In this document: positions 6,954-15,550 of the stretch, in pieces
Layout of the letters: each line of letters begins with the position of its first letter
Position numbering within the stretch: position 1 is the first letter of the stretch
Source: Bacillus sp. MUM 116
GTDB lineage: Bacteria > Bacillota > Bacilli > Bacillales > Cytobacillaceae
NCBI RefSeq assembly: GCF_001866655.1
Contig: NZ_MLYR01000034.1
Coordinates: forward strand, 1-64,000
DNA length: 64,000 nt
Reading direction: 5' to 3'
Translations under genes and position numbers: made by a program
The notes under the pieces: generated by a model
Databases searched by the model: none
Seen by the model: the letters and a program-made list of their open reading frames with translations, nothing else
What the model was told of the DNA's origin: nothing

Positions 6954-8381
6954 CTATTCTTTTGCTTGATCGTTGGCTGTACCGGTTTTTTTCAATTCTT
7001 CTTTCTGAATTAGCGACTGGTATTTCTTCTCTTTCATCTCATCACGTTTGCTGCGGTTATCCTTTAATGAATGATGTTCAGGGTCTTCGGTGTAATTATT
7101 ACGGCGATCTAAACGTGTTAGGCCTTCTGGGATAAGGTTAAAGTGCTGGTCATTCATGATGCCGGCAATTCCCGCCAAAGAGCGTTTATCTTGATAATCA
7201 GGATAGATACCTTCGAAATAATCTTCTGCTCTTCCCGGAACATAGTTTTCTGGCTCAGGATAAGAGGTGATAACGCCTTCAAAGTTACGAAGTACAACCT
7301 TTTCAGGACTTTGAGAAATAAGATAATTTGGCTGCAAGGAAATTTTCCCACCGCCTCCAGGAGCATCGACAACAAATGTAGGTACTGCATAGCCGCTCGT
7401 ATGTCCACGTAAACCTTCAATGATTTCAAGACCTTTTGATACAGGTGCACGGAAATGGCCAATTCCTTCTGATAGGTCACATTGATAAATATAGTAAGGA
7501 CGAACACGAATTTTAACTAAATCATGCATAAGTTTTTTCATAATCGCTACACTATCATTGATTCCAGCAAGGATAACAGATTGGTTTCCAACAGGTACAC
7601 CGGCATTTGCAAGCATTTCACACGCCTTCTTTGACTCCTCAGTGATTTCGATTGATGTATTAAAGTGAGTATTCAACCAAACTGGATGATATTTTTTCAA
7701 AATATTGCAAAGATTTTCGGTAATCCGCTGCGGGAAAACAACCGGTGCTCTTGTTCCAATCCGGATAATTTCAACATGGTCAATTTCCCTTAAATTTTTC
7801 AAAATGTATTCTAAAATATTGTCATTGATTAACAATCCATCCCCGCCGGAAATTAACACATCCCGAACCTGTGGAGCTTGGCGAATATAATTAATCGCTG
7901 CGTCTAACTGTTTCTTTGGTACGCCCATTCCGACTTGGCCGGAGAAACGTCTTCTTGTACAGTAACGGCAATACATAGAACATTGATTCGTTACTAGGAA
8001 AAGAACACGATCCGGATAACGATGAGTTAAGCCTGGAACTGGTGAGTCTTCATCTTCATGTAATGGATCTTCCAAATCATATTTTGTCTTATGAATTTCT
8101 GCTGAAATCGGTACAGATTGCATCCGAATCGGACAACGTGGATCATCTGGATTCATAAGTGAAGCATAGTAAGGTGTAATATTTAAAGGAATGGTCTTAG
8201 TTGAAATTTTTACGCCTTCCTCTTCTTCAGGAGTTAAATTAATTACCTTTTTTAAATCATCCACAGTACGGATGGTATTTGTCAATTGCCATAGCCAATC
8301 GTTCCACTGTTCTTCTGTTACATCCTTCCAAAGTTCAATTTCTTTCCAATGACGCTCAGGCTTGTATAATGTTTGTTTCAT
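6954..8381 (-). CDS. kamA: L-lysine 2,3-aminomutase
   Basis: This 475-residue radical SAM, PLP-dependent enzyme interconverts L-lysine and L-beta-lysine. The 4Fe-4S/SAM motif CSMYCRYC gives Cys134, Cys138 and Cys141, and the PLP lysine is Lys346 in APGGGGKIS. Near full-length identity to the Bacillus enzyme is evident from the start (KPERHWKEIELW) to the basic tail. TTG 8396 is in frame, but the GGAGG at 8390-8394 is correctly spaced for ATG 8381, which I use. A sigma-54 promoter lies 40 bases upstream and the RocR-like activator is the next gene. In B. subtilis kamA leads the operon with yodP-yodT; here those genes lie upstream in the opposite order, with the activator between. Confidence 0.96.
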   Translation of the reverse strand: MKQTLYKPERHWKEIELWKDVTEEQWNDWLWQLTNTIRTVDDLKKVINLTPEEEEGVKISTKTIPLNITPYYASLMNPDDPRCPIRMQSVPISAEIHKTKYDLEDPLHEDEDSPVPGLTHRYPDRVLFLVTNQCSMYCRYCTRRRFSGQVGMGVPKKQLDAAINYIRQAPQVRDVLISGGDGLLINDNILEYILKNLREIDHVEIIRIGTRAPVVFPQRITENLCNILKKYHPVWLNTHFNTSIEITEESKKACEMLANAGVPVGNQSVILAGINDSVAIMKKLMHDLVKIRVRPYYIYQCDLSEGIGHFRAPVSKGLEIIEGLRGHTSGYAVPTFVVDAPGGGGKISLQPNYLISQSPEKVVLRNFEGVITSYPEPENYVPGRAEDYFEGIYPDYQDKRSLAGIAGIMNDQHFNLIPEGLTRLDRRNNYTEDPEHHSLKDNRSKRDEMKEKKYQSLIQKEELKKTGTANDQAKE

Positions 8382-8420
8382 ACTACATTCCTCCAATCAA
8401 TGATTACACTTTATTAATAT

Positions 8421-8435
8421 GCAAGAAGTGTGCCA
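8421..8435 (-). promoter_or_regulatory. Sigma-54 (-24/-12) promoter of kamA-yokU
   Basis: On the minus strand the sequence reads TGGCAC, five bases (ACTTC), then TTGC followed by A. This matches the SigL/RpoN consensus TGGCAC-N5-TTGC exactly. It ends 39 bases upstream of kamA ATG 8381. The enhancer-binding activator is encoded immediately upstream. Confidence 0.92.
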
Positions 8436-8517
8436 AAGGGATAAAACCTTGATAATATCAGTGTTTTTTTTAAACTCCTGATTTTTTAAGCGAAGATTCA
8501 AAATTTTAATAAAAAAA

Positions 8518-8537
8518 GATGCCGAAAATTCGGCATC
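8518..8537. terminator. Hairpin after the activator gene; also a candidate upstream activator site for kamA
   Basis: GATGCCGAA and TTCGGCATC pair, and on the minus strand a T-run follows, so this works as the terminator of the activator gene, whose stop it touches. The same core, TGCCGAA-N2-TTCGGCA (8520-8535), recurs in weaker form at 9974-9989 and 9994-10009. It lies 85-100 bases upstream of the -24 element, the usual place for an enhancer site. A double role is inferred. Confidence 0.65.
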
Positions 8538-9937
8538 TATAAATTCGTTTTCTTCAGTTTATATTGAAGGGTCTGTCTTGGAATTTCTAATAGTTTAGCA
8601 GCTTGATTGATATTTCCACCTGATTGGCCGAGCGCAGTTTCAATCAATTGCTTCTCAAGCTCCTCCATATTTTTTCTTAAGGAAAGGGTCTCGCTTTCCA
8701 CTTCTATCCGTTTTGGCTTATACGTTACCGCCTGCTGCCTGAGCATGATGGGCAGATCCTCATTTGTTAGAAAATATCCATCAGTAATGTTCATCATGTA
8801 TTCAAGTGTATGCTTTAATTCTCTGACATTGCCGGGCCACGCGTAGTCTCGAAAGAATTGCTCCAGCCTGCCGTCCAATCCCTTTACGTTTTTTTGTAAT
8901 TTTTGATTAAAACTTTTAATAAAATGGTCAGTTAGAAAGAAAATATCTTCCTTTCTTTCCCTTAATGGCAGAAGCGAAAAGGTGAAAACATTTAACCGGT
9001 AATACACGTCGTAACGGATTTTCTGCTCCTCAAGGGCCACGCTTGGATGAACGTTCATGGCAGCAATCACCCGAACATCAACGGGAATATTTTGAGCACT
9101 CCCGACTCTTCTTACGATTCCATCCTCTAAAACCCTTAAAAGCTTTGCCTGCAATTCAACCGGCATTGCATGCAGCTCGTCCAAAAAAAGGGTTCCCCCA
9201 TCTGCGAGTTCAAATAAACCTTTACGCTCAACCGCGCCTGTATAGCTTCCTTTCGCTGTGCCAAATAATATACTCTCGAGCAGCGATTCCGGGATAGCCG
9301 CACAGTTTTGGGCGATAAAAGGCCCCTCGCTTCTGCGTGATTCATAGTGAATTCCTTGGACAAACAACTCTTTCCCCGTTCCGGACTCACCATATACAAG
9401 AATCGGAGCATCTGATTTTGCAAGCTTTTTCGCTTCGTTTTTCATATTGTTAAAGGTTTCATTCTCGGTTTTTAAATCATCCAGTGTGTACTTTACTTGA
9501 TTGACTGTTTTTTTCTTGCCGCTTTTATTTAAGCCTTTTTGCAGGTCTAATAGCCTTTCCGCAAGCAGCTTCATCCTAGAGTAATCCTTGGCAATTTCAA
9601 CAGCACCAATGATTTCCTTCTCGAGAAAAATCGGCAGAGTTGTGTTGATGGTATCAATCCTTGTCCCATGTAAGTTAACATATACCTGTGTTTGATTATA
9701 GATAGGCTTCTTTGTCTTGATTACCTTTAGAAGGGTGCTTGATTCCTCTGTCAGGGAAGGAAAGGCATCAAATACATGTTTTCCTAGTACCTCTTTTACA
9801 TCCATTCCATCATGTTTTGCCGCTACTTCATTGTAAAAGATTGTTTTCCCATTTGTATTTACGACGTGAATCCCTTCATCAATACTTTTTAAAATTGCTG
9901 TTAAAACTTCTGATGTTAATGCCGTTAATTGAATCAA
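8537..9937 (-). CDS. RocR-like sigma-54-dependent transcriptional activator of the lysine locus
   Basis: The 466-residue protein has a PAS sensor domain (about 10-115), a sigma-54 interaction AAA+ domain (about 155-385) and a C-terminal Fis-type HTH (about 435-464). Walker A is GESGTGKE at 183-190 and Walker B is GGTLFLDE at 247-254. The sigma-54 contact loop reads GSYTGA (230-235) instead of the usual GAFTGA. The layout matches B. subtilis RocR, the arginine catabolism activator. Start is TTG 9937 with AGGTG upstream. It lies between ablB and the sigma-54 promoter of kamA, so it should activate kamA-yokU in response to lysine or a pathway intermediate. The ligand is unknown. Palindromes near 9974-10009 suggest autoregulation. 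Confidence 0.88.
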   Translation of the reverse strand: MIQLTALTSEVLTAILKSIDEGIHVVNTNGKTIFYNEVAAKHDGMDVKEVLGKHVFDAFPSLTEESSTLLKVIKTKKPIYNQTQVYVNLHGTRIDTINTTLPIFLEKEIIGAVEIAKDYSRMKLLAERLLDLQKGLNKSGKKKTVNQVKYTLDDLKTENETFNNMKNEAKKLAKSDAPILVYGESGTGKELFVQGIHYESRRSEGPFIAQNCAAIPESLLESILFGTAKGSYTGAVERKGLFELADGGTLFLDELHAMPVELQAKLLRVLEDGIVRRVGSAQNIPVDVRVIAAMNVHPSVALEEQKIRYDVYYRLNVFTFSLLPLRERKEDIFFLTDHFIKSFNQKLQKNVKGLDGRLEQFFRDYAWPGNVRELKHTLEYMMNITDGYFLTNEDLPIMLRQQAVTYKPKRIEVESETLSLRKNMEELEKQLIETALGQSGGNINQAAKLLEIPRQTLQYKLKKTNL

Positions 9938-9973
9938 CTATTTTCACCTACCAAAAATCTTTCCAAAACAAGG

Positions 9974-10009
9974 TGCCGAAATTTCGTCACTAAAGCCGAA
10001 AATTTAGCA
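9974..10009. promoter_or_regulatory. Tandem palindromic sites upstream of the activator gene
   Basis: TGCCGAAATTTCGTCA (9974-9989) and AGCCGAAAATTTAGCA (9994-10009) are two imperfect copies of the TGCCGAA-N2-TTCGGCA palindrome seen at 8520-8535, spaced 20 bases apart, about two helical turns. They lie 37-72 bases upstream of the activator start. Probably its own binding sites. Confidence 0.5.
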
Positions 10010-10861
10010 GTTTGCCAGATTCTTCACCCACAAATTCATATCTTCAAGCTTGTCGTAAATATAGCAATTATTCATAAATCTTCCCCGGTAGCTGTATCCG
10101 AGTTGATACAAGGCTGCATTCATGCCAAAGGAAAGCGATCTTGCAATAGAATAGGCACAAAAAACACCCTGACTCTTTAATTCCCCTTCAAGCTCTTTCA
10201 GTAAAATTTTCATCAACCCATATTTTCCGCGGTATTCTGGAAGTGTCGCACAATCGGTTAACTCCGCATTTTTGTAAAATAAATTCATTTCCGCTGATGC
10301 AGCGCTAACAATTTTCCCATCGTGGAAAAAGACATAATAGACAGTTCCTTCCTTCATCGTCTTTTTCACATACTCAGGGTCATGTAATGGCGTTGGATAT
10401 ATTTCAAAAACTTGACGATATAGTGTGGAAAGTTGCTCAGCACAGCTTTCATCCGCTTTTTTCAACTCATATTCTTTCGGCGGATAGGCTTTTTCAACCG
10501 ATTTATCCAATTGATAAATGTTTTGAATGATTTCATCCTCTTTTAACCAATGCTCATTTTTCTTCCGATCATTCGTATAAAATTTCGAAAAGAAATAAGC
10601 ATCTGAACCAAGGAAATAACCATCGAGAATCACCTCTGGCTGAAGGCCCTTTTCATAAAAGAAACGGAGATCCTCCAAACGTCCTTTTATGATTAATTTT
10701 TCGGCCTTGTGTTGATAAACGAGTTCTTCTGCCTGCTTTAATACTATACTAGTATTTCCCCGATAATCATCAACACGAATTCGTTTATTAAATGGGTCTA
10801 CATACACGTTTAAGTAAAAGTTATTTTCTTCAATGATAATGGTTGATGCTGTTTCTCTCAT
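10004..10861 (-). CDS. ablB: Putative beta-lysine N6-acetyltransferase
   Basis: This 285-residue GNAT-fold protein corresponds to AblB/YodP, which in methanogens acetylates L-beta-lysine on the epsilon nitrogen to give N-epsilon-acetyl-beta-lysine. The C-terminal half carries the acetyltransferase fold (about 145-270), with the acetyl-CoA loop TLPEYRGKYGLMKILL. Frame starts at GTG 10870, but GGGGTG is properly spaced for ATG 10861. With KamA it makes the acetylated beta-lysine, which here probably continues into the aminotransferase and CoA-transferase steps rather than accumulating as an osmolyte. A hairpin separates it from yodQ upstream. Its end overlaps one of the palindromic sites of the activator gene. 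Confidence 0.88.
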   Translation of the reverse strand: MRETASTIIIEENNFYLNVYVDPFNKRIRVDDYRGNTSIVLKQAEELVYQHKAEKLIIKGRLEDLRFFYEKGLQPEVILDGYFLGSDAYFFSKFYTNDRKKNEHWLKEDEIIQNIYQLDKSVEKAYPPKEYELKKADESCAEQLSTLYRQVFEIYPTPLHDPEYVKKTMKEGTVYYVFFHDGKIVSAASAEMNLFYKNAELTDCATLPEYRGKYGLMKILLKELEGELKSQGVFCAYSIARSLSFGMNAALYQLGYSYRGRFMNNCYIYDKLEDMNLWVKNLANC

Positions 10862-10895
10862 TATAATCACCCCTAATAATGTTTTACATTAAAAT

Positions 10896-10917
10896 GCCTG
10901 ACCGGAAAAGGTCAGGC
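10896..10917 (-). terminator. Operon-internal hairpin between yodQ and ablB
   Basis: GCCTGACC and GGTCAGGC pair around six bases, followed on the minus strand by ATTTTAATG. The U-run is weak, so partial termination or transcript processing between yodQ and ablB is more likely than a full stop. Confidence 0.6.
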
Positions 10918-10953
10918 TCACTAAAATCTAAAGATTTAGGTCACTTTTCCAAA

Positions 10954-12222
10954 TTAATTGCTGACACCACACCACTTCAATATTGTAAGTGCGATTATTT
11001 CACTGGCGATATAAAGATCCTCCAGTTCAATATGTTCGTTTGCATCATGGGCAGTTTCGGTAATGCCAGGGCCAAATACGACAACAGGCGTGTTACCTAC
11101 AGATGACAGAATCCCACCATCTGTTCCCCATGGACTAGCTTCAATCACAGGTGCTTCACCGATAATTTCCTGGAAACTTGCCGATATTTCCTTTATTAAT
11201 GGATGATCACTTTCGAGAGATCCAGGTATCCAGCGCCCACCAAACCATTCAATTTGCAGTGGATTTTCACGGAACCATTCATCCGTCTGATTTAATTCTT
11301 GTAAACTATTTTCCATTTCTTCCTTGGCGGAAGGTATGGTTTCATCAGGAGCCACTCCCATTCTACCTTCAATGAAAGCTAAATCCGGAACGGAAGATGG
11401 CCATTCTCCGCTATTGATTTTTCCAATATTGATTGGAATCGGTATTGGGATCGAATTAAATAAAGGATCGGTAATTCTCGCGTTTCGGTCTTTTTCTAAT
11501 TGCTGCAATCGCTCAATCACACGAACAGATTTTTCAATCGCACTTACTCCTTCGTACCTTGTTCCTCCATGTGCCGCCCTTCCTTTCACCTTAATGCGAA
11601 ACCACATGGAACCTTGTTGTTTTGGGAAAATTTTCATATTTGTCGGTTCAGGGATGATCGCCCCATCAGCATGATAACCACGTAAAACAGCTGCGAGCGT
11701 TCCAGCCCCACCGCTCTCTTCTTCAATCACGCTTTGAAAAATAACATCGCCCTTGAGCTTAATCCCTGTTTTGATTAATGACTCGATTGCAAGGAGAAGA
11801 GCTGCTGAGCCGCCTTTCATATCAGTAGCCCCACGGCCATATAATTTTCCATCTTCAATATGACCGCTAAATGGGTCGTGCGTCCAGTTTTTCGAATCCC
11901 CTACAGGAACGACATCGATGTGGCCATTAAGAATAATCGATTTTCCCCCTCCGGTACCTTTTAAAACGGCGACTACATTCGGATTGCCCTCAAAATTATG
12001 GCGATCACAGCAAAAGGCTGGATGATTTTTTAAATCTTCGTCGCCAATTTCCCAAATATCCAATTCCAGTCCCAGTTGTCGGCATTTTTCAATGACGATG
12101 GCCTGGGCACCACTTTCATTTCCCCTTGTGCTGTTTTCTTGGACCATTAATTGCAAAAGCTTTGCACCCCGACCGCGATTTTCATTCAGCCATGTTTTCA
12201 CTTGATTTTCTTTTGTTTTCAA
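10954..12222 (-). CDS. yodQ: M20 family metallodeacylase (YodQ-like), probable deacetylase of the beta-lysine pathway
   Basis: The protein of about 422 residues is an ArgE/DapE/CPG2-type M20 zinc hydrolase. The first metal motif is ILNGHIDVVPVGD, followed by GRGATDMKGG, the acidic VIEEESGGAG with the catalytic Glu pair, and a C-terminal TAHDANEH. It should remove an acyl group from an amino acid derivative, most likely the acetyl group added by AblB after the chain is processed. GTG 12231 lies directly on the AAGGAG ribosome site, so TTG 12222, eight bases after it, is the better start. It stands in the yodT-S-R-Q order. Substrate is inferred from neighbours. Confidence 0.85.
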   Translation of the reverse strand: MKTKENQVKTWLNENRGRGAKLLQLMVQENSTRGNESGAQAIVIEKCRQLGLELDIWEIGDEDLKNHPAFCCDRHNFEGNPNVVAVLKGTGGGKSIILNGHIDVVPVGDSKNWTHDPFSGHIEDGKLYGRGATDMKGGSAALLLAIESLIKTGIKLKGDVIFQSVIEEESGGAGTLAAVLRGYHADGAIIPEPTNMKIFPKQQGSMWFRIKVKGRAAHGGTRYEGVSAIEKSVRVIERLQQLEKDRNARITDPLFNSIPIPIPINIGKINSGEWPSSVPDLAFIEGRMGVAPDETIPSAKEEMENSLQELNQTDEWFRENPLQIEWFGGRWIPGSLESDHPLIKEISASFQEIIGEAPVIEASPWGTDGGILSSVGNTPVVVFGPGITETAHDANEHIELEDLYIASEIIALTILKWCGVSN

Positions 12223-12254
12223 TCGGTTCACTCCTTAAGAGCTGGATAAAAGAA

Positions 12255-12920
12255 TTAATATGGTATATTCCGAATCTGATTACTGACTGCAAAATCACAG
12301 CCTGTTTTTTCCTTCACCTTTTCCAAGTCAAATGGGACAAATAATTCCGTTAAAATCAGCCCATTCTCTGTTACTTTAAAAACAGCCATCTCCGTAACAA
12401 TCAAATCGACACAAGCTGAAGAAGTTAAAGGCAACGTACATTCTCTTACGATTTTGGGATTGCCGAATTTATCACAATGATTCATTAAAACAATGACCTT
12501 TTTTGCCTTTTGGGCAAGTTCCATTGCTCCGCCCATCCCCGGTACCTTTTTCCCCGGAACAATCCAGTTTGCAAGATCTCCATTTTGACTTATCTGGAGG
12601 GAACCGAGGACGGTAATATCCACTCTGCCTCTTCGAATCATCCCAAAGGCAGTTGAACTGTCACAATAAGAACCGCTACTGACAAGCGTTACCGGAAAAC
12701 CACCTGCATTGCACAGGTTTTCGTCTTCTTCACCCTTTTGGGGACTTGGCCCCATTCCGGTAATCCCGTTTTCAGCATGAAACATCACCTTAATGTCTTT
12801 CGATAAATGATTGGGAACGAGCGATGGAATCCCAATTCCAAGGTTGACGACCATCCCATTCTTAATTTCTTCGGCGGCACGTCTTGCCATTTGATTGCGG
12901 ATATCTACTCCCATGCCCAT
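12255..12920 (-). CDS. yodR: 3-oxoacid CoA-transferase, subunit B (YodR-like)
   Basis: This subunit of about 221 residues belongs to CoA-transferase family I. It carries the catalytic glutamate motif ENGITGMGPSP and the GGAMELAQKAKKVIVLMNHC segment typical of the beta subunit. Together with the subunit at 12905-13597 it would move CoA from a donor such as succinyl-CoA or acetyl-CoA onto a 3-oxo acid. TTG 12926 is in frame but too near GGGGGTG; ATG 12920 is better spaced. It overlaps the end of the alpha subunit gene by 16 bases, showing translational coupling. In this locus the substrate is probably the 3-oxo acid left after transamination of acetyl-beta-lysine. Confidence 0.9.
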   Translation of the reverse strand: MGMGVDIRNQMARRAAEEIKNGMVVNLGIGIPSLVPNHLSKDIKVMFHAENGITGMGPSPQKGEEDENLCNAGGFPVTLVSSGSYCDSSTAFGMIRRGRVDITVLGSLQISQNGDLANWIVPGKKVPGMGGAMELAQKAKKVIVLMNHCDKFGNPKIVRECTLPLTSSACVDLIVTEMAVFKVTENGLILTELFVPFDLEKVKEKTGCDFAVSNQIRNIPY

Positions 12921-13597
12921 TTCCAATTCACCCCCTTGGAAGGAATGATATAATCTATGAACACGCCTGGAGTCACAATTTCTTCCGGATTAAGACTGCC
13001 CAGAGGGACGATTTCATCTACTTCTACAATCGTCAAATCACCAGCCATTGCCACAAGCGGATTATTGTTGCGCGCACTCTTGTCGTAGACCAAATTTCCA
13101 AACTCGTCTGCCTTTTTGGCATAAATAATGCCGACTTCTGCCGTCAGCGGGGTTTCGACAAGATAATCATTTCCATTTAATTTTATAATCGGTTTGTTTT
13201 TTGCAACGATTTCACTGTCCATCCCAATATCCGATAGAATCCCGGGCAGTCCAACCCCGCCTGCGCGGATTCGTTCCGATAAAATTCCCTGCGGTGAAAA
13301 TTCCACCTCAAGTTTCCCTTCATGCATTAATTGGCCAGCAATGGGATTTGAACCGATATGAGAGGCAATTATTTTTACTGCCCTCCCTTGACTGACGATT
13401 TTACCGATACCGATGTGCGGAAACCCTGTATCATTCCCAATTAACGTCAAATCTCGAATTCCCTTTTCTAAAATTCCATCGATAAGTGTCGGCGGAGAGC
13501 CGACCCCGCCGAAGCCACCGAACAATAATGACATCCCGTCATGGAAAAACTCCATTACTTTTTCCAGTGTAGTAATTTTTCCAAATGGATTTTCCAT
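12905..13597 (-). CDS. yodS: 3-oxoacid CoA-transferase, subunit A (YodS-like)
   Basis: The 230-residue alpha subunit has the glycine-rich N-terminal segment LLFGGFGGVGSPPTLIDGIL that binds CoA, and later TAEVGIIYAKKADEFGNLVY and a proline-rich end, as in the ScoA/AtoD family. It lacks the catalytic Glu, which is in the partner at 12255-12920. Start ATG 13597 has only a weak GGTGG-AGGA ribosome site and follows yodT by 15 bases, so coupling is likely. It works as a heteromer with YodR in the cytosol of the sporulating mother cell, if the sigma-E promoter upstream of yodT is used. Confidence 0.9.
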   Translation of the reverse strand: MENPFGKITTLEKVMEFFHDGMSLLFGGFGGVGSPPTLIDGILEKGIRDLTLIGNDTGFPHIGIGKIVSQGRAVKIIASHIGSNPIAGQLMHEGKLEVEFSPQGILSERIRAGGVGLPGILSDIGMDSEIVAKNKPIIKLNGNDYLVETPLTAEVGIIYAKKADEFGNLVYDKSARNNNPLVAMAGDLTIVEVDEIVPLGSLNPEEIVTPGVFIDYIIPSKGVNWKWAWE

Positions 13598-13612
13598 TCC
13601 TGCACCACCATT

Positions 13613-14959
13613 CTAAACGAGATCAGCAAAACGCTTCGAAAAAGCTTCAAATGTAGCTATTAATAAGCTAAAAATTTCTTCCATCTCTCTTTTGGTAATG
13701 GTTAACGGAGGGGAGATAATGATTGAGTCTCCGTTAACCCCGTCCATTCCCGCACCTGCAGGATAGACGAGAAGGCCATTTTCCTTTGCGAGAGTGACCA
13801 TCGTTGGAGTGACAGCTGCTTTCCTTTCGAAAGGCCGTTTGGTTATTTTGTCTTCAACAAACTCAATCCCAAATAGCAATCCTTTACCTCGTACTTCACC
13901 GATAAATGAAAATTGTTTTTTTAATTTATCAAGCAGATTTCCTAAGTACACACTCTTGTTTTCTACTTCCTTCATAATCTCATTTTTTTCAAGGTATTCA
14001 AGCACAGCCAAGGAAACGGCACAGGCTTGCGGATTTGCACTTAACGTGTGGCCGCTCATGACGAATTTCGTACCAGCAAGTATTGGCTCCATCACTTTTT
14101 CGCTTGCAACCGCTGCGGCGATCGGAGTATAGCCGGCACCCATTCCCTTTCCAAACGTAACAATATCCGGAACTACCCCATATTGTTCTAATGCAAGTAT
14201 CGTGCCAGTACGACCAAAACCCGTCATGACTTCATCTGCGATAAAAAGAATGTCATATTGGTCGCAAATTTTTTTAATAACTTTAAAATAATCTTTTGGC
14301 GGGGTTATTGCTCCTCCTGATGCGCCGATGATTGGCTCTGCAATGAACGCGGCTATTTTGTCGGCACCAATGCGATTGATGGCCGTTTCTAATTCTTGTG
14401 CACATTGGTAGGCGCAGGTTGATGGCACTAGATTATAGGGACAGCGGAAGCAATAGGGCGGGTTGATTACAGGAAAGTCTTCCAGTAAGGGGACAAACCT
14501 GGCCCGTCTGGCGGCATGCCCTGACATGGAAAGAGCCCCCATTGTAATGCCATGATAGCTCACCCATCTTGATAAGATTTTTGTTTTCGTGTGAATCCCT
14601 TTTTCCTGCCAATATTGAATGGCCATTTTCATAGCGGTTTCCGTTGCTTCCGACCCACTATTGACAAAAAAGCTCCAATTCAAGTCTCCCGGAGTCAGTT
14701 CAGCAATTTTTTTAGCCAGCTCTTCAGCGGGAGTACTGGTAAACTGCGAGCGATAAACAAATGAAACTTTTTCAGCTTGTTTATTCATTGCTTCAATGAT
14801 TTCCGGTACCCCGTGCCCAATATTTGCCGTAACGGCACCTGAAGCAGCATCTAGATACTTTTTTCCATCCAAATCATACAAATAGACCCCTTTGCCGTAA
14901 TCAATGACTGGGTATATTTCGTCCATCACCGGTTTTATTAAATAAGTACGTTCCACCAC
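13613..14959 (-). CDS. yodT: Class III (omega) PLP aminotransferase, YodT-like
   Basis: The protein of about 448 residues is a subgroup II aminotransferase. It has the GSEATETAMKMA phosphate-binding segment, the PLP-contacting DEVMTGFGRTG, and a Schiff-base lysine in DIVTFGKGMGAGY. The usual length is 430-460. It should transaminate a non-alpha amino group, consistent with the beta-amino group of acetyl-beta-lysine, giving a 3-oxo acid for YodRS. Several near starts exist; GTG 14959 is 9-10 bases after AAAGGGA and GTG 14968 is too close. It is the first gene of the yodTSRQ(ablB) unit, preceded by a sigma-E-like promoter. Substrate assignment is inference. Confidence 0.9.
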   Translation of the reverse strand: MVERTYLIKPVMDEIYPVIDYGKGVYLYDLDGKKYLDAASGAVTANIGHGVPEIIEAMNKQAEKVSFVYRSQFTSTPAEELAKKIAELTPGDLNWSFFVNSGSEATETAMKMAIQYWQEKGIHTKTKILSRWVSYHGITMGALSMSGHAARRARFVPLLEDFPVINPPYCFRCPYNLVPSTCAYQCAQELETAINRIGADKIAAFIAEPIIGASGGAITPPKDYFKVIKKICDQYDILFIADEVMTGFGRTGTILALEQYGVVPDIVTFGKGMGAGYTPIAAAVASEKVMEPILAGTKFVMSGHTLSANPQACAVSLAVLEYLEKNEIMKEVENKSVYLGNLLDKLKKQFSFIGEVRGKGLLFGIEFVEDKITKRPFERKAAVTPTMVTLAKENGLLVYPAGAGMDGVNGDSIIISPPLTITKREMEEIFSLLIATFEAFSKRFADLV

Positions 14960-14997
14960 CCATACCACTTCCCTTTAGCTCTAGTCTGCTTTACTAA

Positions 14998-15026
14998 ATT
15001 GTATGACCAGAAGTTTGTGCATATGT
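14998..15026 (-). promoter_or_regulatory. Sigma-E-like promoter of yodT
   Basis: On the minus strand, ACATATG (15020-15026) is followed after 14 bases by CATACAAT (14998-15005). This fits the B. subtilis sigma-E consensus (about KMATATT-N14-CATACAAT); the -10 is a perfect match. The B. subtilis kamA-yod operon is known to be sigma-E dependent, which supports the call. The rest of 14969-15216 shows no other feature. Confidence 0.72.
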
Positions 15027-15216
15027 AGGAGGTATATTTCTTGGTTACTTATATATTTGGGTCTATTAATTAATGTTCGCTGTAAATTTTTTAAACCCTT
15101 CGAGAAACTTGAAATTTTTTAAAACGCTTTCACAAAAGATGTTGATTTTTGTAAAATTATCGGATTGCTCTCTTCGACTGATTTGGATGTAAATTAGTTA
15201 ATTCGCCAAGAAAAAA

Positions 15217-15243
15217 CTGACTCTATAAAAAATCTAGAGTCAG
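15217..15243 (-). terminator. Terminator of the YjcZ-like gene
   Basis: CTGACTCTA and TAGAGTCAG pair around nine bases. On the minus strand TTTTTTC follows. Confidence 0.8.
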
Positions 15244-15252
15244 CGTTTCGTT

Positions 15253-15429
15253 TTATATTTTAGTATGCCAGCTTGCTCCGATGATGATGAGCAAGATAAA
15301 GAGCACGACGATTAGCGCAAAGCCGCCAAATCCAAAACCATATCCGCAGCCAACACCGCCTGCCGGATAGCCAAACCCCCCGTAAGGGTTTCCGCAGCAG
15401 CCATCATATCCAAAACCATAACCGTACAT
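15253..15429 (-). CDS. YjcZ family small sporulation protein
   Basis: This peptide of about 58 residues starts with a Gly/Tyr/Cys-rich stretch ([20 protein letters not shown]) and ends in a single hydrophobic helix ([16 protein letters not shown]) and a short basic tail, the pattern of the YjcZ sporulation family found on spores or in the spore envelope. The frame continues upstream to 15474, but AAGGAG is spaced for ATG 15429. Expression in sporulation is inferred from family. It lies upstream of, and on the same strand as, the yodT operon, separated by its terminator. Confidence 0.85.
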   Translation of the reverse strand: MYGYGFGYDGCCGNPYGGFGYPAGGVGCGYGFGFGGFALIVVLFILLIIIGASWHTKI

Positions 15430-15550
15430 TATAACGTTCACTCCTTGGCAATTTGTTTCTTCACACTGATACATTATGAACTAGGCACCTGTCCTGTATG
15501 TGCATTCGCCCATATTCAGCAAAAACTATCCGCTTTTACCCATTTCAATG

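Noticed and set aside
7154..7507. 117-codon frame inside kamA on the same strand
   Set aside because: Shadow frame of a strongly conserved gene; no start signals.
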